Shown: one piece after another, positions 1 through 9,556 of the stretch
How positions within the stretch are numbered: the stretch's first letter is position 1
How the letters are laid out: the number at the start of each line of letters is the position of its first letter
From: an uncultured bacterium
Lineage (GTDB): Bacteria; Bacillota_I; Bacilli_A; RFN20; CAG-826
Length of the DNA stretch: 64,000 nucleotides
Assembly: GCA_949284685.1 (NCBI GenBank)
Contig: CASDWE010000003.1
Span: forward strand, 62,001-126,000
Direction of reading: 5' to 3'
Made by a program: the position numbers and the translations under genes
Notes under the pieces: generated by a model
What the model was told of the DNA's origin: nothing
Database searches by the model: none
What the model saw: only the letters and a program-made list of their open reading frames with translations

Positions 1-1692
1 GGAAGAGAATATGTTGCTCTTTGTCCGTTTCATGATGACAACAATCCATCAATGCAAATTTCTAAATCCAAACAGATTTTTAAGTGTTTTGTATGTGGAA
101 CAGGTGGTAATGCAATTAAATTTGTAGAACTTTATGAACACATCTCGTTTTTTCAAGCTATGCAAAAAGTTGCATATTTGTCTGGATATGATGATCCAAG
201 ATTAAAAGAAAAAGTAGTTGCAAAAGCTAAAAATCCACAAATTGAAAGTCTAGAAAATTGCATTAATGATTTAACAACATATTATCAGTATGGTTTAAAC
301 ACAAATGAAGGGCAAGACGCTTTAAATTATTTGAATAACAGGGGAATTGATGAGAAATTCCGAAAGAAATTTTTAATCGGTTATTCTTTTAAAGATGGTG
401 TTAACACTTGCAAATATTTACTTAGCAAAGGACATTCATATCGTTCTATGGAGTTAATTGGCATAGCAAGTGGGAATAACAACATATATTCCGATTTAAA
501 TCAAGGTAGAATAATTTTTCCAATTTGTGACGAAAATGGGCAAGTTATTGGTTTTTCGTCTCGTCGATATTTACAAGATGATGCTTCTCCAAAATATATT
601 AATTCGCCAGAAACAATGCTATTTCATAAAAGCAACGTATTATATAACTTTAATAACGCTAAAAATGATGCTAAAAAATATGGCTATGTTTACGTGGTTG
701 AAGGTTTTATGGATGTTTTTGCTTTAGAAAAAATAAACATTACAAGTGTTGTTGCATTAATGGGGACAGCGTTTACTTCTCAACATTTGAATATGTTAAG
801 ATCATTAGGGGTCGAGATTAGATTTTGTCTAGATGGAGATGAAGCTGGACAAATGGGCCAAATGCGTATCATTAATCTTTTGAAAAACAATGATGTCAAT
901 TGCCGTTTTGTCAAAAAGAAAAATTTTGGTAAAGATTGTGATGAAATATTATCCAATCACGGGGAGGAAACATTAAGATTATATTTAAAAGATCTTCTCA
1001 CCAGGAGTGATTTTATAATCGATTATTACGAAAATACATCACAATTATCAACAATAAAAGATCGCGAAAATCTAATTAAGCATTTTCTTCCAATTTTATT
1101 AAATTGTAAATCTAGTCTACAATTTGATGACTATATTTTAAAACTTGCAAAAGTTAGCAGATTTAACGCTGATTCAATTCGAAAGATGGTTAATCAAGCA
1201 CGCCTAGAAAAAGAATACGATCCTGATAAAATTGTGTCTAATTTTCATCCCGAAAAACGTTTGTTACGCAAATTCAATCTAGCAGAAAAAGAAATACTTT
1301 TTTACATGTTAAAAGATGTTAACGCTATTGAATTTTATGAAACGAGGATCGAATCATTTTATAACGATATGTATCGTCGTATCGCGGATTATATTCTTGA
1401 TTATTATCACCAAAATAATTCGATTAGTGTGAGCAATCTTCTCAGCAGTATCGAAATAAAGCAAGACAAAAACAATGAAGAATTAATAAAAACAATAACT
1501 AATATTTCTTTTGAACCAAATCATCAAGAAACGGTTGATAATGATTATTTAGAAACGATTCTTAATACAATTAATGAAGAAAAAAACAAATTATATAGAA
1601 AAAAGACATTAGAGAAAATGTTAAAAGATAAATCTCCAGAAGATAAAGCAAGAATTCTTACCGACTGGAATAAAAAAATACAAAAAGATTAA
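1..1692 (+). CDS. dnaG: DNA primase DnaG (5' end outside window)
   Basis: Synthesises RNA primers for DNA replication. The frame is open from base 1, so the start codon lies upstream and 563 residues are visible. The CHC2-type zinc site is present (CPFH at in-window residues 8-11 and CFVCG at 29-33). The TOPRIM catalytic core follows, with EGFMD near residue 234 and the metal-binding DGDEAG near 278. The C-terminal part (about 400-560) is less conserved and would hold the helicase-binding domain. It sits 16 nt upstream of rpoD, the classical dnaG-rpoD macromolecular-synthesis operon. Only the first few residues are missing. Confidence 0.97.
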   Translation, partial: GREYVALCPFHDDNNPSMQISKSKQIFKCFVCGTGGNAIKFVELYEHISFFQAMQKVAYLSGYDDPRLKEKVVAKAKNPQIESLENCINDLTTYYQYGLNTNEGQDALNYLNNRGIDEKFRKKFLIGYSFKDGVNTCKYLLSKGHSYRSMELIGIASGNNNIYSDLNQGRIIFPICDENGQVIGFSSRRYLQDDASPKYINSPETMLFHKSNVLYNFNNAKNDAKKYGYVYVVEGFMDVFALEKINITSVVALMGTAFTSQHLNMLRSLGVEIRFCLDGDEAGQMGQMRIINLLKNNDVNCRFVKKKNFGKDCDEILSNHGEETLRLYLKDLLTRSDFIIDYYENTSQLSTIKDRENLIKHFLPILLNCKSSLQFDDYILKLAKVSRFNADSIRKMVNQARLEKEYDPDKIVSNFHPEKRLLRKFNLAEKEILFYMLKDVNAIEFYETRIESFYNDMYRRIADYILDYYHQNNSISVSNLLSSIEIKQDKNNEELIKTITNISFEPNHQETVDNDYLETILNTINEEKNKLYRKKTLEKMLKDKSPEDKARILTDWNKKIQKD

Positions 1693-1708
1693 AATAGGAG
1701 GAAATAAA

Positions 1709-2962
1709 ATGGCTAGAACAAAAGAAAAAACTGTAGAAAAAACTTCTACAAAATCACCAAAAAAAGAAAAAAAGTCGCCAGTATTGCTTAAAGAAATATC
1801 AAGCGTGGATGAAATTAAGCAAGAATTATTAAAAAAAGCAAAAGAAAACGACAATTATTTAGACCAAAGTGAAATATATGATGCATTAAGTAAATACGAC
1901 ATGGATGATTCTCTTATTGATGATTTAATCAATTTTTTTAGAGAGAATAATGTTGAAGTTTCCACTGACGAAGAAGAAGTCGAAGAAGAAATCGACGATA
2001 GCAATATCGAGTTAGATGAAGACAATCTCGATGATGATTTTTTAGAAAGTGATGAAATGAGCGATGAAGACGAAGAAATTTCTAGTGCTGATCACTTTGA
2101 TTCGATCATGGCCGGCGATGTTCGAGTAAACGATTCTGTCAAATTATATTTAAAAGGAATTGGAAAATTTGAATTATTAAAACCAGAAGAAGAACCTATT
2201 TTAGCACAAAGAATTCTTGAACATGACGAAGAAGCAAAAGAACGATTAATAAACGCTAATTTGCGTCTTGTAGTAAATATTGCAAAACATTATGTTGGAC
2301 GAGGACTTCAGTTTTTAGATCTGATAGAAGAAGGAAACCTTGGTTTGATGAAAGCTGTTGATAAGTTTGATTACACTAAAGGATATAAGTTTTCAACATA
2401 TGCAACGTGGTGGATAAGACAAGCTATCACAAGAGCAATCGCTGACCAAGCTAGAACAATTAGAATTCCTGTTCATATGGTCGAAACAATAAATAAAATG
2501 ACAAGAACTCAACGTCAGTTAGTACAAGATTTTGGGCGCGAACCAACCGCAGAGGAATTATCTGATGCGATGGATGGATTATTATCTCCTAAAAAAATAC
2601 GTGAAATTCAAAGAATTGCAATGGATCCAGTGTCTTTAGAAACTCCAATTGGTGAAGAAGATGATTCACATTTAGGAGATTTTATTGAGGATAAAGAATC
2701 TGTATCACCAAATGATTTTGCAACACGTCAACTTTTAAAAGAAGAATTGTACAATATTTTAAAAGATTTAACTGATCGTGAAGAAAGAGTCATACGTCTA
2801 CGTTATGGATTGGATGATAATCGACCAAGAACGCTTGAAGAAGTTGGAAAAGAATTTGGAGTTACGCGAGAAAGAATTCGTCAAATTGAAGCAAAAGCAA
2901 TTAGAAAATTGCGTCATCCAACTCGTGCAAAAAAATTAGGGGACTATACTGATAAAGTTTAA
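1709..2962 (+). CDS. rpoD: Primary sigma factor RpoD/SigA
   Basis: Housekeeping sigma-70 subunit that directs RNA polymerase to -10/-35 promoters. The start is fixed by a GGAGG ribosome site 7-8 nt upstream. Residues 1-130 are lysine-rich then very acidic (region 1.1-like). Region 1.2 begins near residue 134 ([11 protein letters not shown]). Region 2 spans about 183-260, including the melting and -10 helix with [11 protein letters not shown]. The region 4.2 helix-turn-helix ([12 protein letters not shown]) is near 387. The length of 417 residues is normal for a Firmicute primary sigma factor. It follows dnaG and is 2 nt ahead of trmK. Confidence 0.97.
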   Translation: MARTKEKTVEKTSTKSPKKEKKSPVLLKEISSVDEIKQELLKKAKENDNYLDQSEIYDALSKYDMDDSLIDDLINFFRENNVEVSTDEEEVEEEIDDSNIELDEDNLDDDFLESDEMSDEDEEISSADHFDSIMAGDVRVNDSVKLYLKGIGKFELLKPEEEPILAQRILEHDEEAKERLINANLRLVVNIAKHYVGRGLQFLDLIEEGNLGLMKAVDKFDYTKGYKFSTYATWWIRQAITRAIADQARTIRIPVHMVETINKMTRTQRQLVQDFGREPTAEELSDAMDGLLSPKKIREIQRIAMDPVSLETPIGEEDDSHLGDFIEDKESVSPNDFATRQLLKEELYNILKDLTDREERVIRLRYGLDDNRPRTLEEVGKEFGVTRERIRQIEAKAIRKLRHPTRAKKLGDYTDKV

Positions 2963-2964
2963 TT

Positions 2965-3627
2965 ATGATTAAGTTATCGAAACGTTTACAAAAAATATAT
3001 GATTTTATCGATGATGGCAGTGTTGTAAAAGATATTGGTGCTGATCATGGAAAATTAATTATTTCTTTGATTGAAAATCATAAAGTTAGTCACGCTTACG
3101 CTAACGAGAACAAAAAAGGACCTTATAAAAGACTTGAATTGGCTACCAAAGATTATCCAAATATCAACATATCTTTTAGCGATGGTCTTGAAAAACTAGC
3201 TAAGGATGTTAATACGCTTGTTTTAGCTGGGATGGGCGGTCATCTTATTGCTAAAATATTATTAGACAATGCAAAAAAATTAGATCAAATTGAATATATT
3301 ATTATCGATGCACATAATGATAATGCTTTTATTAGAAAAACTATCGCGAATTTAAATTATAAAATCATCGATGAAGATATTGTTTTAGAAAATAAAGTTT
3401 ATTATGAAATAATAAAATTTCAAAAAACTGACAAAACTAAAATTTATAACGATGTAGAATTAAAATATGGTCCGATTCTTGTTAAAAATAAGCCAGTATT
3501 ATTCATTCAAAAGTATCAAAAAAGATTAGAAGTAATTGATAAATTGTTAACTATTAAGAGTTTATCTTCTTATAGAAAAACAAATTTAAAAAAAGAAAGG
3601 AATGTTCTTAACAATATTTTAAAATGA
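2965..3627 (+). CDS. trmK: tRNA (adenine22-N1)-methyltransferase TrmK
   Basis: SAM-dependent methyltransferase of the TrmK/YqfN family, which methylates A22 of tRNAs. The SAM-binding motif I is VKDIGADHGKL at about residues 20-30, and the family motif LAGMGG is near 86-91. The length (220 aa) fits. The start lies 2 nt after the rpoD stop with no separate ribosome site, and the stop TGA overlaps the next start (ATGA), so it is a tightly coupled operon member. Its position after rpoD matches B. subtilis. The use of TGA as stop here helps show that the standard code applies. Confidence 0.92.
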   Translation: MIKLSKRLQKIYDFIDDGSVVKDIGADHGKLIISLIENHKVSHAYANENKKGPYKRLELATKDYPNINISFSDGLEKLAKDVNTLVLAGMGGHLIAKILLDNAKKLDQIEYIIIDAHNDNAFIRKTIANLNYKIIDEDIVLENKVYYEIIKFQKTDKTKIYNDVELKYGPILVKNKPVLFIQKYQKRLEVIDKLLTIKSLSSYRKTNLKKERNVLNNILK

Positions 3628-4394
3628 AAACAAATAGTTTGTTAATTAAACTTAGCAAATATTTCCCCAAAAAAATTGCTAGACAATATCATGATTATGT
3701 TGGACTGATGTGTGGTAAGTTAAAAAATGACACAAATAAAGTTTTAATTTGTTTAGATTTTGATGATGAAGTATTGCCATATGTCAAATCATTTAAACCA
3801 GATATTGTATTTACTCATCATCCTTTTATTTATGGAAGAAAAAGTTATGTGTTAAAAAATGATTTGATTAAAAAAAGACTATATGATGAAATGTTGTCAT
3901 TAAATGTTCCTATTTATAGCATGCACACTAATTTTGATGCTGGAAAAGGCGGGATGAATGATACTTTAATTAGGCTTTTAGATGTTAAAAATATCCATAG
4001 AAGTAGTATTGATTCAATGATGTGTATAGCAAATTTAAATCATCCTTTAAGTGCATTAGAGTTATCTAAACAAATAAAAAAAGCATTTGATGTTGATTAT
4101 GGTTTACTAGTTTGTAATGATAATGACAAAATCATTAATACAATTGCTTTGATTGCAGGTGGTGGCTCAAGAAGTTGGCAAATTGCTAAAGAAGAAAACG
4201 CTGATATGTATATTTCTGGTGATGCACCACATCATGTTCGTAGAGACATTATTAACAATAATTATTGCTATTTAGATTTACCGCACGAAATCGAAAAAAT
4301 ATTCATGCCTAGACTAAAAGAAATATTGCTAAAAATAGATGAAAAATTAGAAATATTAATTGTTGATCATGAAAAATTACCTTACGTTATTTAA
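3624..4394 (+). CDS. yqfO: Nif3/YqfO-family metal-binding protein, short form
   Basis: Member of the widespread NIF3 (DUF34) family of dinuclear-metal proteins. Its biochemical role is unsettled; annotations such as GTP cyclohydrolase type 2 homologue are provisional. Metal-ligand motifs are visible: THHPFIY near residue 64, HTNFDAGKGGMND near 100, GDAPHH near 199 and DLPHE near 219. At 256 residues it lacks the PII-like insert found in the ~370-residue B. subtilis YqfO. It starts inside the trmK stop (ATGA overlap). Its 3' end overlaps the convergent ispH gene by 18 nt. Confidence 0.88.
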   Translation: MKTNSLLIKLSKYFPKKIARQYHDYVGLMCGKLKNDTNKVLICLDFDDEVLPYVKSFKPDIVFTHHPFIYGRKSYVLKNDLIKKRLYDEMLSLNVPIYSMHTNFDAGKGGMNDTLIRLLDVKNIHRSSIDSMMCIANLNHPLSALELSKQIKKAFDVDYGLLVCNDNDKIINTIALIAGGGSRSWQIAKEENADMYISGDAPHHVRRDIINNNYCYLDLPHEIEKIFMPRLKEILLKIDEKLEILIVDHEKLPYVI

Positions 4395-5252
4395 TATAAA
4401 ATTTTTAATATTTTCTAATTGATTGATATGACAACTTGTACCGCCTAAAACAATTATGTGGTGCAAGTTTTTTAATTTATCTAAATTGACTTCTTTTTCG
4501 TCTTGAACAAATAATATTGTACAGTCTGAATATTTATTTAAGCACATCTCGTATAACCGCATTGTATTAGAAGATTTTTTAGAGCCAACAACAACGATTC
4601 CATCAACATTTTTTGGCAAATTTAATATTTCTTCTTGGCGATTGCGAGTGAATTTGCAAATTTCATCCGCGATAGTAATTTTGTTTGTAATTTTTTTTAA
4701 ATCGTTATGTATTTTATATAAATCAATAAAACTCAATGTTGTTTGATTAATGCAAAAATAACTATCATTAGTATTTATTTGGTTATAAATTGGTAATTTA
4801 TAATCTATAAATATAATATCTTTATTAATAGATAACATTGCATTTGTTTCAGGATGATTCTTAATTCCTATGTATATTATCTTTTGATTTTTATTTAAAG
4901 CATCTAAAATTAATTTCATACATTGTTGTACCATCGGACAAATAGCGTCAATTTTAATTAGCTTTTTTTCTTCGACAATTTTATCAAGATTTATATCATG
5001 ACCATGTGCGGAAAAAATAATTACAGAACCACATTCTAAGTTTTTAATAGCTTCTTGATATTCATTAAGAGAAACATCAAGCGTTTCTATGCCGTATTTA
5101 TTCAAGATGTCTACAACATAATTATTATGAATTAACATACCTAGCACATATATTTTTTTGTTTGGATATTTTTTTCTTGCATTGATAGCAATATCAATCG
5201 CATTTTTAACTCCAAAACAATATCCAGAATTTTTTAAAAGTTCTACTTTCAT
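4377..5252 (-). CDS. ispH: 4-hydroxy-3-methylbut-2-enyl diphosphate reductase IspH
   Basis: Iron-sulfur enzyme of the last MEP-pathway step, making IPP and DMAPP. The three cluster cysteines are seen in SGYCFGV (residue 11 from this start), CPMVQQC (about 97) and DEICKFTRNRQ (about 194). The GSKKSSNT substrate motif and GGTSC near the C-terminus are also present. I choose ATG at 5252 over the ATG at 5258. An extended -10 (TGTTAAAAT) ends 6 nt before 5252, which would put the transcript start on that codon, and no Shine-Dalgarno is seen. The gene is convergent with yqfO and opposite to its syntenic neighbours; in B. subtilis the same genes are co-directional. Confidence 0.94.
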   Translation of the reverse strand: MKVELLKNSGYCFGVKNAIDIAINARKKYPNKKIYVLGMLIHNNYVVDILNKYGIETLDVSLNEYQEAIKNLECGSVIIFSAHGHDINLDKIVEEKKLIKIDAICPMVQQCMKLILDALNKNQKIIYIGIKNHPETNAMLSINKDIIFIDYKLPIYNQINTNDSYFCINQTTLSFIDLYKIHNDLKKITNKITIADEICKFTRNRQEEILNLPKNVDGIVVVGSKKSSNTMRLYEMCLNKYSDCTILFVQDEKEVNLDKLKNLHHIIVLGGTSCHINQLENIKNFILNNVR

Positions 5253-5258
5253 GCTCAT

Positions 5259-5267
5259 ATTTTAACA
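5259..5267 (-). promoter_or_regulatory. Extended -10 for ispH (leaderless)
   Basis: On the minus strand TGT is followed by TAAAAT. The hexamer at 5264-5259 ends 6 nt before the ATG at 5252, so the expected +1 is the A of that codon. No good -35 is visible, which an extended -10 can tolerate. Confidence 0.5.
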
Positions 5268-5298
5268 CGTTTGAGTTTATTTAAGATTAAAAAATAAA

Positions 5299-5304
5299 TA
5301 TAAT
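5299..5304 (+). promoter_or_regulatory. -10 element for cshB
   Basis: A perfect TATAAT stands 16 nt before the start codon, followed by a strong GGAGGAGG ribosome site at about 5308-5315. The -35 at 17-bp spacing (TTTATT) is weak. The leader would be only about 10 nt. Confidence 0.5.
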
Positions 5305-5319
5305 AATGGAGGAGGAAAT

Positions 5320-6672
5320 ATGAATTTTAAAAGTTTTAATTTAAAAGAAGACTTAATTGATGCGTTAGAAAAGTTAGGTTATACGACAGCGAGTCAAATT
5401 CAAGAACTAGTTATTCCAAGAGCGTTAAAAGATAAAAATTTAATAGTTAAATCGATGACAGGTTCAGGAAAAACTCATTGCTTTATTATTCCTATTCTTA
5501 ATAATTTGAACTTTCAATTAAAACAATTACAAGCAATTGTTATTTCTCCAACTAGAGAATTAGCAAAACAAACTTATGATTTTTTCTTTCAATTTGAAAA
5601 TTTTTATAAAGAACTAAATGTTAAACTTCTTATTGGTGGTCATCAAAAAAAAGATGATTTAAATTTAAAAAACAATCCACCTCAAATAATAATTGCCACT
5701 CCAAAACGTCTAAAGGATATTTTAGTTGAAGAAAGTGTTATAAAACTTGGCTTTGTTAATTATTTAATATTAGATGAAGTTGATATGATGATGGATTTAG
5801 GATATTTTAACGACATTGACACCATTTTAAGTCATTTAAAAGCCGCTAAAATCATGGTCTTTAGTGCATCATATCCAAATAAAATATTACATTTATTAAA
5901 AAAATATATTGATTGTGATGAAATAATTTCATTAGGTAAAGATATTACAAATAATAATGTGGTCCATTATGCAATAGATCGAAAACATCAAGATATAAAA
6001 AAAGCCACTCTTGATTTTATTAATAAAAATAATCCATACTTTTTATTAATTTTTTGTAGTTATAAAAAAGATGTCAGCAATCTTTATGACTATTTAATAA
6101 AAAATGGGATTAAATGCGGCATTTTACATGGAGATTTGACTCAAAGAGAAAGAAAAAATACTTTAAAATTGTTAAAAAACGGCAATTATCATATTGTTGT
6201 TTGTTCTGATATGGCTTCTCGTGGTCTAGATTTTAAAGATGTCAGCGATGTTTTAAATTATGATTTGCCAAACAACGAAGAGTTTTATTTCCATCGAGCA
6301 GGACGATGTGGAAGAATGAACAATCAAGGAAATTGCTATACTTTTTATAATGTTGATACATTACCGCAAATTGAATATTTTCAAAAGTCAATCCATCTTA
6401 ATTTTTTAACATATAAAAATGGTGATTTTATTTCATCAAGTAAAGCAAAAAAAGTTATAAATAAAAAGAAAATGAGCGAGGAAGAGATTAAATTAAATCG
6501 CGATATCAAACTCGCAAAAAGTAAAGCAACAACAAAAAAAGTCAAACCTAATTATAAGAAGAAAGTTAAATTAGCCGTCGAAAATGTTGTAAAAAAATAT
6601 AAAAAAGATAAAATTCGTAAAGAAATACATAAGCAAATTAAAGAAAAATATAGGAAGGGGTCTAATTATTAA
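5320..6672 (+). CDS. cshB: DEAD-box RNA helicase, CshB-like
   Basis: ATP-dependent RNA helicase likely acting in RNA decay, ribosome biogenesis or cold adaptation. Motifs in order: Q motif (YTTASQIQ, residue 21 on), motif I MTGSGKT (46-52), PTRELAKQ (motif Ia), motif II as DEVD (about 152-156) rather than DEAD, motif III as SAS rather than SAT, and motif VI HRAGRCGR (about 325-332). Residues from about 380 to 450 form a highly basic lysine-rich tail typical of RNA binding. The strong GGAGG ribosome site fixes the start. Its position next to nfo matches B. subtilis cshB (yqfR), which supports that orthologue. Confidence 0.9.
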   Translation: MNFKSFNLKEDLIDALEKLGYTTASQIQELVIPRALKDKNLIVKSMTGSGKTHCFIIPILNNLNFQLKQLQAIVISPTRELAKQTYDFFFQFENFYKELNVKLLIGGHQKKDDLNLKNNPPQIIIATPKRLKDILVEESVIKLGFVNYLILDEVDMMMDLGYFNDIDTILSHLKAAKIMVFSASYPNKILHLLKKYIDCDEIISLGKDITNNNVVHYAIDRKHQDIKKATLDFINKNNPYFLLIFCSYKKDVSNLYDYLIKNGIKCGILHGDLTQRERKNTLKLLKNGNYHIVVCSDMASRGLDFKDVSDVLNYDLPNNEEFYFHRAGRCGRMNNQGNCYTFYNVDTLPQIEYFQKSIHLNFLTYKNGDFISSSKAKKVINKKKMSEEEIKLNRDIKLAKSKATTKKVKPNYKKKVKLAVENVVKKYKKDKIRKEIHKQIKEKYRKGSNY

Positions 6673-6673
6673 T

Positions 6674-7564
6674 ATGAATGAATTGTTAATTGGATGTCAT
6701 GTTAGTTTAAATGCGCCTGATTTTTATTTAGGAACAGTTAAAGAAGCATTAAGCTATGGTGCTACAACTTTTATGTTTTATACAGGAGCGCCACAAAATT
6801 CTTATCGTCGAGACATTAAAGATATGAAAATAGATGAAGGTAGGGAATTATTAAAAGCAAATGGAATTGACGAATCTAAAATTGTAATTCACGCGCCATA
6901 CATCGTAAATTTAGCTAATGATACAGATAAAAACAAGCACGAAAAAGCAAAAGAATTTATTTTAAATGAATTAATCAGATGCCAAGCTTTTAATGTTAAA
7001 ACGATGGTTTTGCATCCTGGTGCGCACGTTAATCTTGGAGTTGAAAGAGGTTTAAATAACATTATTAAATCGTTAGATGACATTTTCGATAATCTTCCAA
7101 ATGAAAACAAAGTTAATATTGCATTAGAAACGATGGCAGGAAAAGGGAGCGAATTAGGCACATCTTTTGAACAAATTGCTTTTATGATTAAAAATAGCAA
7201 ACATCAAGATAGACTTGGAGTTTGTTTAGATACTTGTCATATTAGTGATGCTGGATATGATATATTCGATGAGAATAAAATAATTGAAGAATTTGATAAA
7301 ATTATCGGCTTAGATAAATTATTAGTCATACATGTAAATGATTCGAAAAATCCGCGTGGAGCACACAAAGATCGTCATGAAAATATTGGTTATGGTGAGA
7401 TTGGATATGAAGCGTTAAGCAAATTTGTTTTAGACAAACGCCTATCAAATATCCCAAAAATTTTAGAAACACCATATGTTAATGGCAAACCACCATATAA
7501 AACAGAGATTGATATGTTTAAAAACAATAAATTTGAAAAAGATTGGAAAAATCAGTTTATTTAA
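6674..7564 (+). CDS. nfo: Endonuclease IV (AP endonuclease)
   Basis: Zinc-dependent AP endonuclease of base-excision repair that cuts 5' of abasic sites. Metal-binding signatures are present: HPGAH near residue 115, GVCLDTCHISDAGYD near 181, and HVNDSKNPRGAHKDRHENIG near 220. The length of 296 residues is normal for the family (AP2Ec TIM barrel). It follows cshB by one base, so the two are co-transcribed; a purine-rich AGGAAGGGG lies about 14 nt upstream. Its 3' end overlaps the convergent ispG by 8 nt. Confidence 0.95.
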   Translation: MNELLIGCHVSLNAPDFYLGTVKEALSYGATTFMFYTGAPQNSYRRDIKDMKIDEGRELLKANGIDESKIVIHAPYIVNLANDTDKNKHEKAKEFILNELIRCQAFNVKTMVLHPGAHVNLGVERGLNNIIKSLDDIFDNLPNENKVNIALETMAGKGSELGTSFEQIAFMIKNSKHQDRLGVCLDTCHISDAGYDIFDENKIIEEFDKIIGLDKLLVIHVNDSKNPRGAHKDRHENIGYGEIGYEALSKFVLDKRLSNIPKILETPYVNGKPPYKTEIDMFKNNKFEKDWKNQFI

Positions 7565-8615
7565 TCATTTCATTAATTTCGTTTATTAATTCTTGATAAA
7601 CATTTTTTTCTTCAATTTTTCGAACTATTTTACCTTTTTTAAAAAGAACAAAATTACCTTTACCACCTGCTATTCCAATATCTGCACTTTTTCCTTCGCC
7701 AGGACCATTTACTATGCAACCCATAATTGCTACGGTTAGATTGATATTGTTATTTTCTAAATAATTTAATACTTTTTTGGCAAGATTTGTCACATCGACC
7801 ATTGTTCTTCCGCAAGTAGGACAAGAAATTATTGTTGGATAATTTGGATATAATCCCAAATCATGAAGCAATCTTTTTGCCGCTACTATTTCTTGATATG
7901 GATTACCGCTTATAGAAATGCGAATCGTATCTCCTAATCCAAGCAATAGTAAAGGCGATAGGCCGGCACTTGAACGAATAAGCGATATTTCATTAATACT
8001 TGCTTCGGTAATTCCAATATGCAATGGATAATTGTATTTTTTAGCGGCAGAAATATATGCTGCAATAGTTGTTTTAATATTTGAGCCTTTTAAAGACAAA
8101 ACAATGTTATCAAATCCGTATTTATTAAATATTTTTATTTGTTTGTTTATAGATTTAATCATGTCATTTTCGTTGATGGGTCTTTGATAATCGTTGATTG
8201 TTTTATCGATTGATCCAGAATTAACTCCTATTCGAATAGGAATATTTTTTTCTTTAGCGAGAAATAAAATCTCTTTAACATGTTCTTCATTTGATATATT
8301 TCCTGGATTAATACGAATAGCATCAATGCCATTTTTAATAGCTAAAATTGCTAATTTATAATCAAAATGTATATCGCCAATCAATGGTATGCTAATATGC
8401 TTTTTAATACTTTTTATAGCGTTAGCGTCCCTTTTATCCATAATTGAGACACGCATTAAATCTGCACCTAAATTTTGACATTTATTAATTTGTTTAACTA
8501 TAGCAGAAACATGGCTAGTTTTAATATTGCACATCGATTGAATTAAAACTTTGTCGCTCCCTCCAATAAATATATTTCCGACTTTGATTTTCTTAGTGTT
8601 TTTTCTTGTATACAT
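7557..8615 (-). CDS. ispG: 4-hydroxy-3-methylbut-2-en-1-yl diphosphate synthase IspG
   Basis: [4Fe-4S] enzyme of the MEP pathway converting MEcPP to HMBPP, the substrate of IspH encoded 3 kb away. The TIM-barrel part carries GDIHFDYKLA and RINPGNI. The cluster ligands are CPTCGR (cysteines near 265 and 268) and GCIVNGPGE (near 300). The length of 352 residues is normal for the short bacterial form. The start ATG has no ribosome site but has TATTAT exactly 6 nt upstream, suggesting a leaderless message. The gene is convergent with nfo and divergent from rpmG. Confidence 0.95.
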   Translation of the reverse strand: MYTRKNTKKIKVGNIFIGGSDKVLIQSMCNIKTSHVSAIVKQINKCQNLGADLMRVSIMDKRDANAIKSIKKHISIPLIGDIHFDYKLAILAIKNGIDAIRINPGNISNEEHVKEILFLAKEKNIPIRIGVNSGSIDKTINDYQRPINENDMIKSINKQIKIFNKYGFDNIVLSLKGSNIKTTIAAYISAAKKYNYPLHIGITEASINEISLIRSSAGLSPLLLLGLGDTIRISISGNPYQEIVAAKRLLHDLGLYPNYPTIISCPTCGRTMVDVTNLAKKVLNYLENNNINLTVAIMGCIVNGPGEGKSADIGIAGGKGNFVLFKKGKIVRKIEEKNVYQELINEINEMIK

Positions 8616-8621
8616 ACAAAA

Positions 8622-8627
8622 ATAATA
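8622..8627 (-). promoter_or_regulatory. -10 for ispG (leaderless)
   Basis: The minus strand reads TATTAT followed by TTTTGT and then the ATG of ispG. The 6-nt distance would place +1 on the start codon. Confidence 0.4.
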
Positions 8628-8706
8628 AATTATTTAATAAAAAAAGTCTATGAAATAGCGTCAACTTATGATAAACTCTATTTTGCGTAATTAAGGAGAA
8701 AAAAAT

Positions 8707-8871
8707 ATGGCAAAAAATAAGGGACGTGAAAGTATTATCTTAAAGTGTACTGTATGTGGTGAAGAGACATATTTAAGTTCTTCTAACAAGAAAAAACATC
8801 CTGAAAGATTAGAAAGAAATAAATATTGTCCTCGCTGTCAAAAAGTTACTGTTCATAAAGAAAAGAAATAG
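8707..8871 (+). CDS. rpmG: 50S ribosomal protein L33 (zinc form)
   Basis: Small ribosomal protein of 54 residues, found by reading the sequence directly. It starts MAKNKGRES and has paired zinc-ribbon cysteines CTVC (14 and 17) and CPRC (41 and 44), so it is the zinc-binding C+ form of L33. AAGGAG lies about 10 nt before the ATG. A terminator hairpin begins inside its last codons, so it is probably monocistronic. Confidence 0.93.
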   Translation: MAKNKGRESIILKCTVCGEETYLSSSNKKKHPERLERNKYCPRCQKVTVHKEKK

Positions 8872-8890
8872 GTTAAGAACCTATTTTTTT
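8866..8890 (+). terminator. Intrinsic terminator of rpmG, overlapping its stop codon
   Basis: AAATAGGTT (8866-8874), loop AAG, then AACCTATTT (8878-8886) and a run of T to 8890. The left arm contains the rpmG stop codon TAG. Confidence 0.8.
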
Positions 8891-8904
8891 GTATTGTTTA
8901 AATT

Positions 8905-9522
8905 ATGAAAATTAAAAAATTCGCTGATTTCTTAGCAAATTCATATTTAATTTATGATGATAATAAAGCTATTATTATCGATATTGGTCTTTTAAATATC
9001 GAGCCATTAATAAAATTCGTTGAATCAAATAATTTAACAGTTTGTGCATTATTTTTAACGCATGGTCATTTTGATCATTTTTATGCATTAAATCAACTAA
9101 TTATATATTATAAAAATATTAAAATATACATAAATAAAAATGACTATGAGCTATTAACAAATCCAATTTTAAATTGTTCAAAAATGATGATGAATGAAAA
9201 CATAATCGTTGATTGCGAAAATATAAATTTTCTTTCAGACGATAAAACATATAATATTTTTATCGACCACCCAATGAAAATTATTGAAACGCCATTTCAC
9301 ACATACGGGAGTGTATGTTTTTATTTTTATAACGATAATATTCTTTTTAGCGGCGACACACTTTTTTATCATAGTGTTGGTCGTTATGATCTAGAAACAT
9401 CTAATCCATCATTATTAAAACCATCTTTAAAAAAATTGATGGAATTACCTGACTGCACAATCGTTTATCCCGGTCATGGGCAAAATACTTATATCAAAGA
9501 TGAAAAAGAATTATTTTTCTAA
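8905..9522 (+). CDS. Metallo-beta-lactamase-fold hydrolase (YqgX/glyoxalase II-like)
   Basis: MBL-fold metallohydrolase of 205 residues. The zinc motif is HGHFDH (H53, H55, D57, H58), with further ligands likely in FHTYGS (about 132), SGDTLF (about 151) and PGHG (about 190). The protein resembles the short hydroxyacylglutathione-hydrolase-like YqgX family; the true substrate is unknown. No Shine-Dalgarno is visible before the ATG. A TATTGT hexamer lies 7 nt upstream, just after the rpmG terminator. rpmG and yqgX are also near each other in B. subtilis. Confidence 0.82.
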   Translation: MKIKKFADFLANSYLIYDDNKAIIIDIGLLNIEPLIKFVESNNLTVCALFLTHGHFDHFYALNQLIIYYKNIKIYINKNDYELLTNPILNCSKMMMNENIIVDCENINFLSDDKTYNIFIDHPMKIIETPFHTYGSVCFYFYNDNILFSGDTLFYHSVGRYDLETSNPSLLKPSLKKLMELPDCTIVYPGHGQNTYIKDEKELFF

Positions 9523-9530
9523 CATTATTA

Positions 9531-9539
9531 TGCTATAAT
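9531..9539 (+). promoter_or_regulatory. Extended -10 promoter of nadE
   Basis: TGC followed by a perfect TATAAT at 9534-9539, immediately after the stop of the MBL gene. The expected start is about 9546, giving a leader of roughly 11 nt that contains the AGGAG ribosome site at 9547-9551. The -35 at 17-bp spacing is poor. Confidence 0.65.
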
Positions 9540-9556
9540 TATGAACAGGAGTTATT

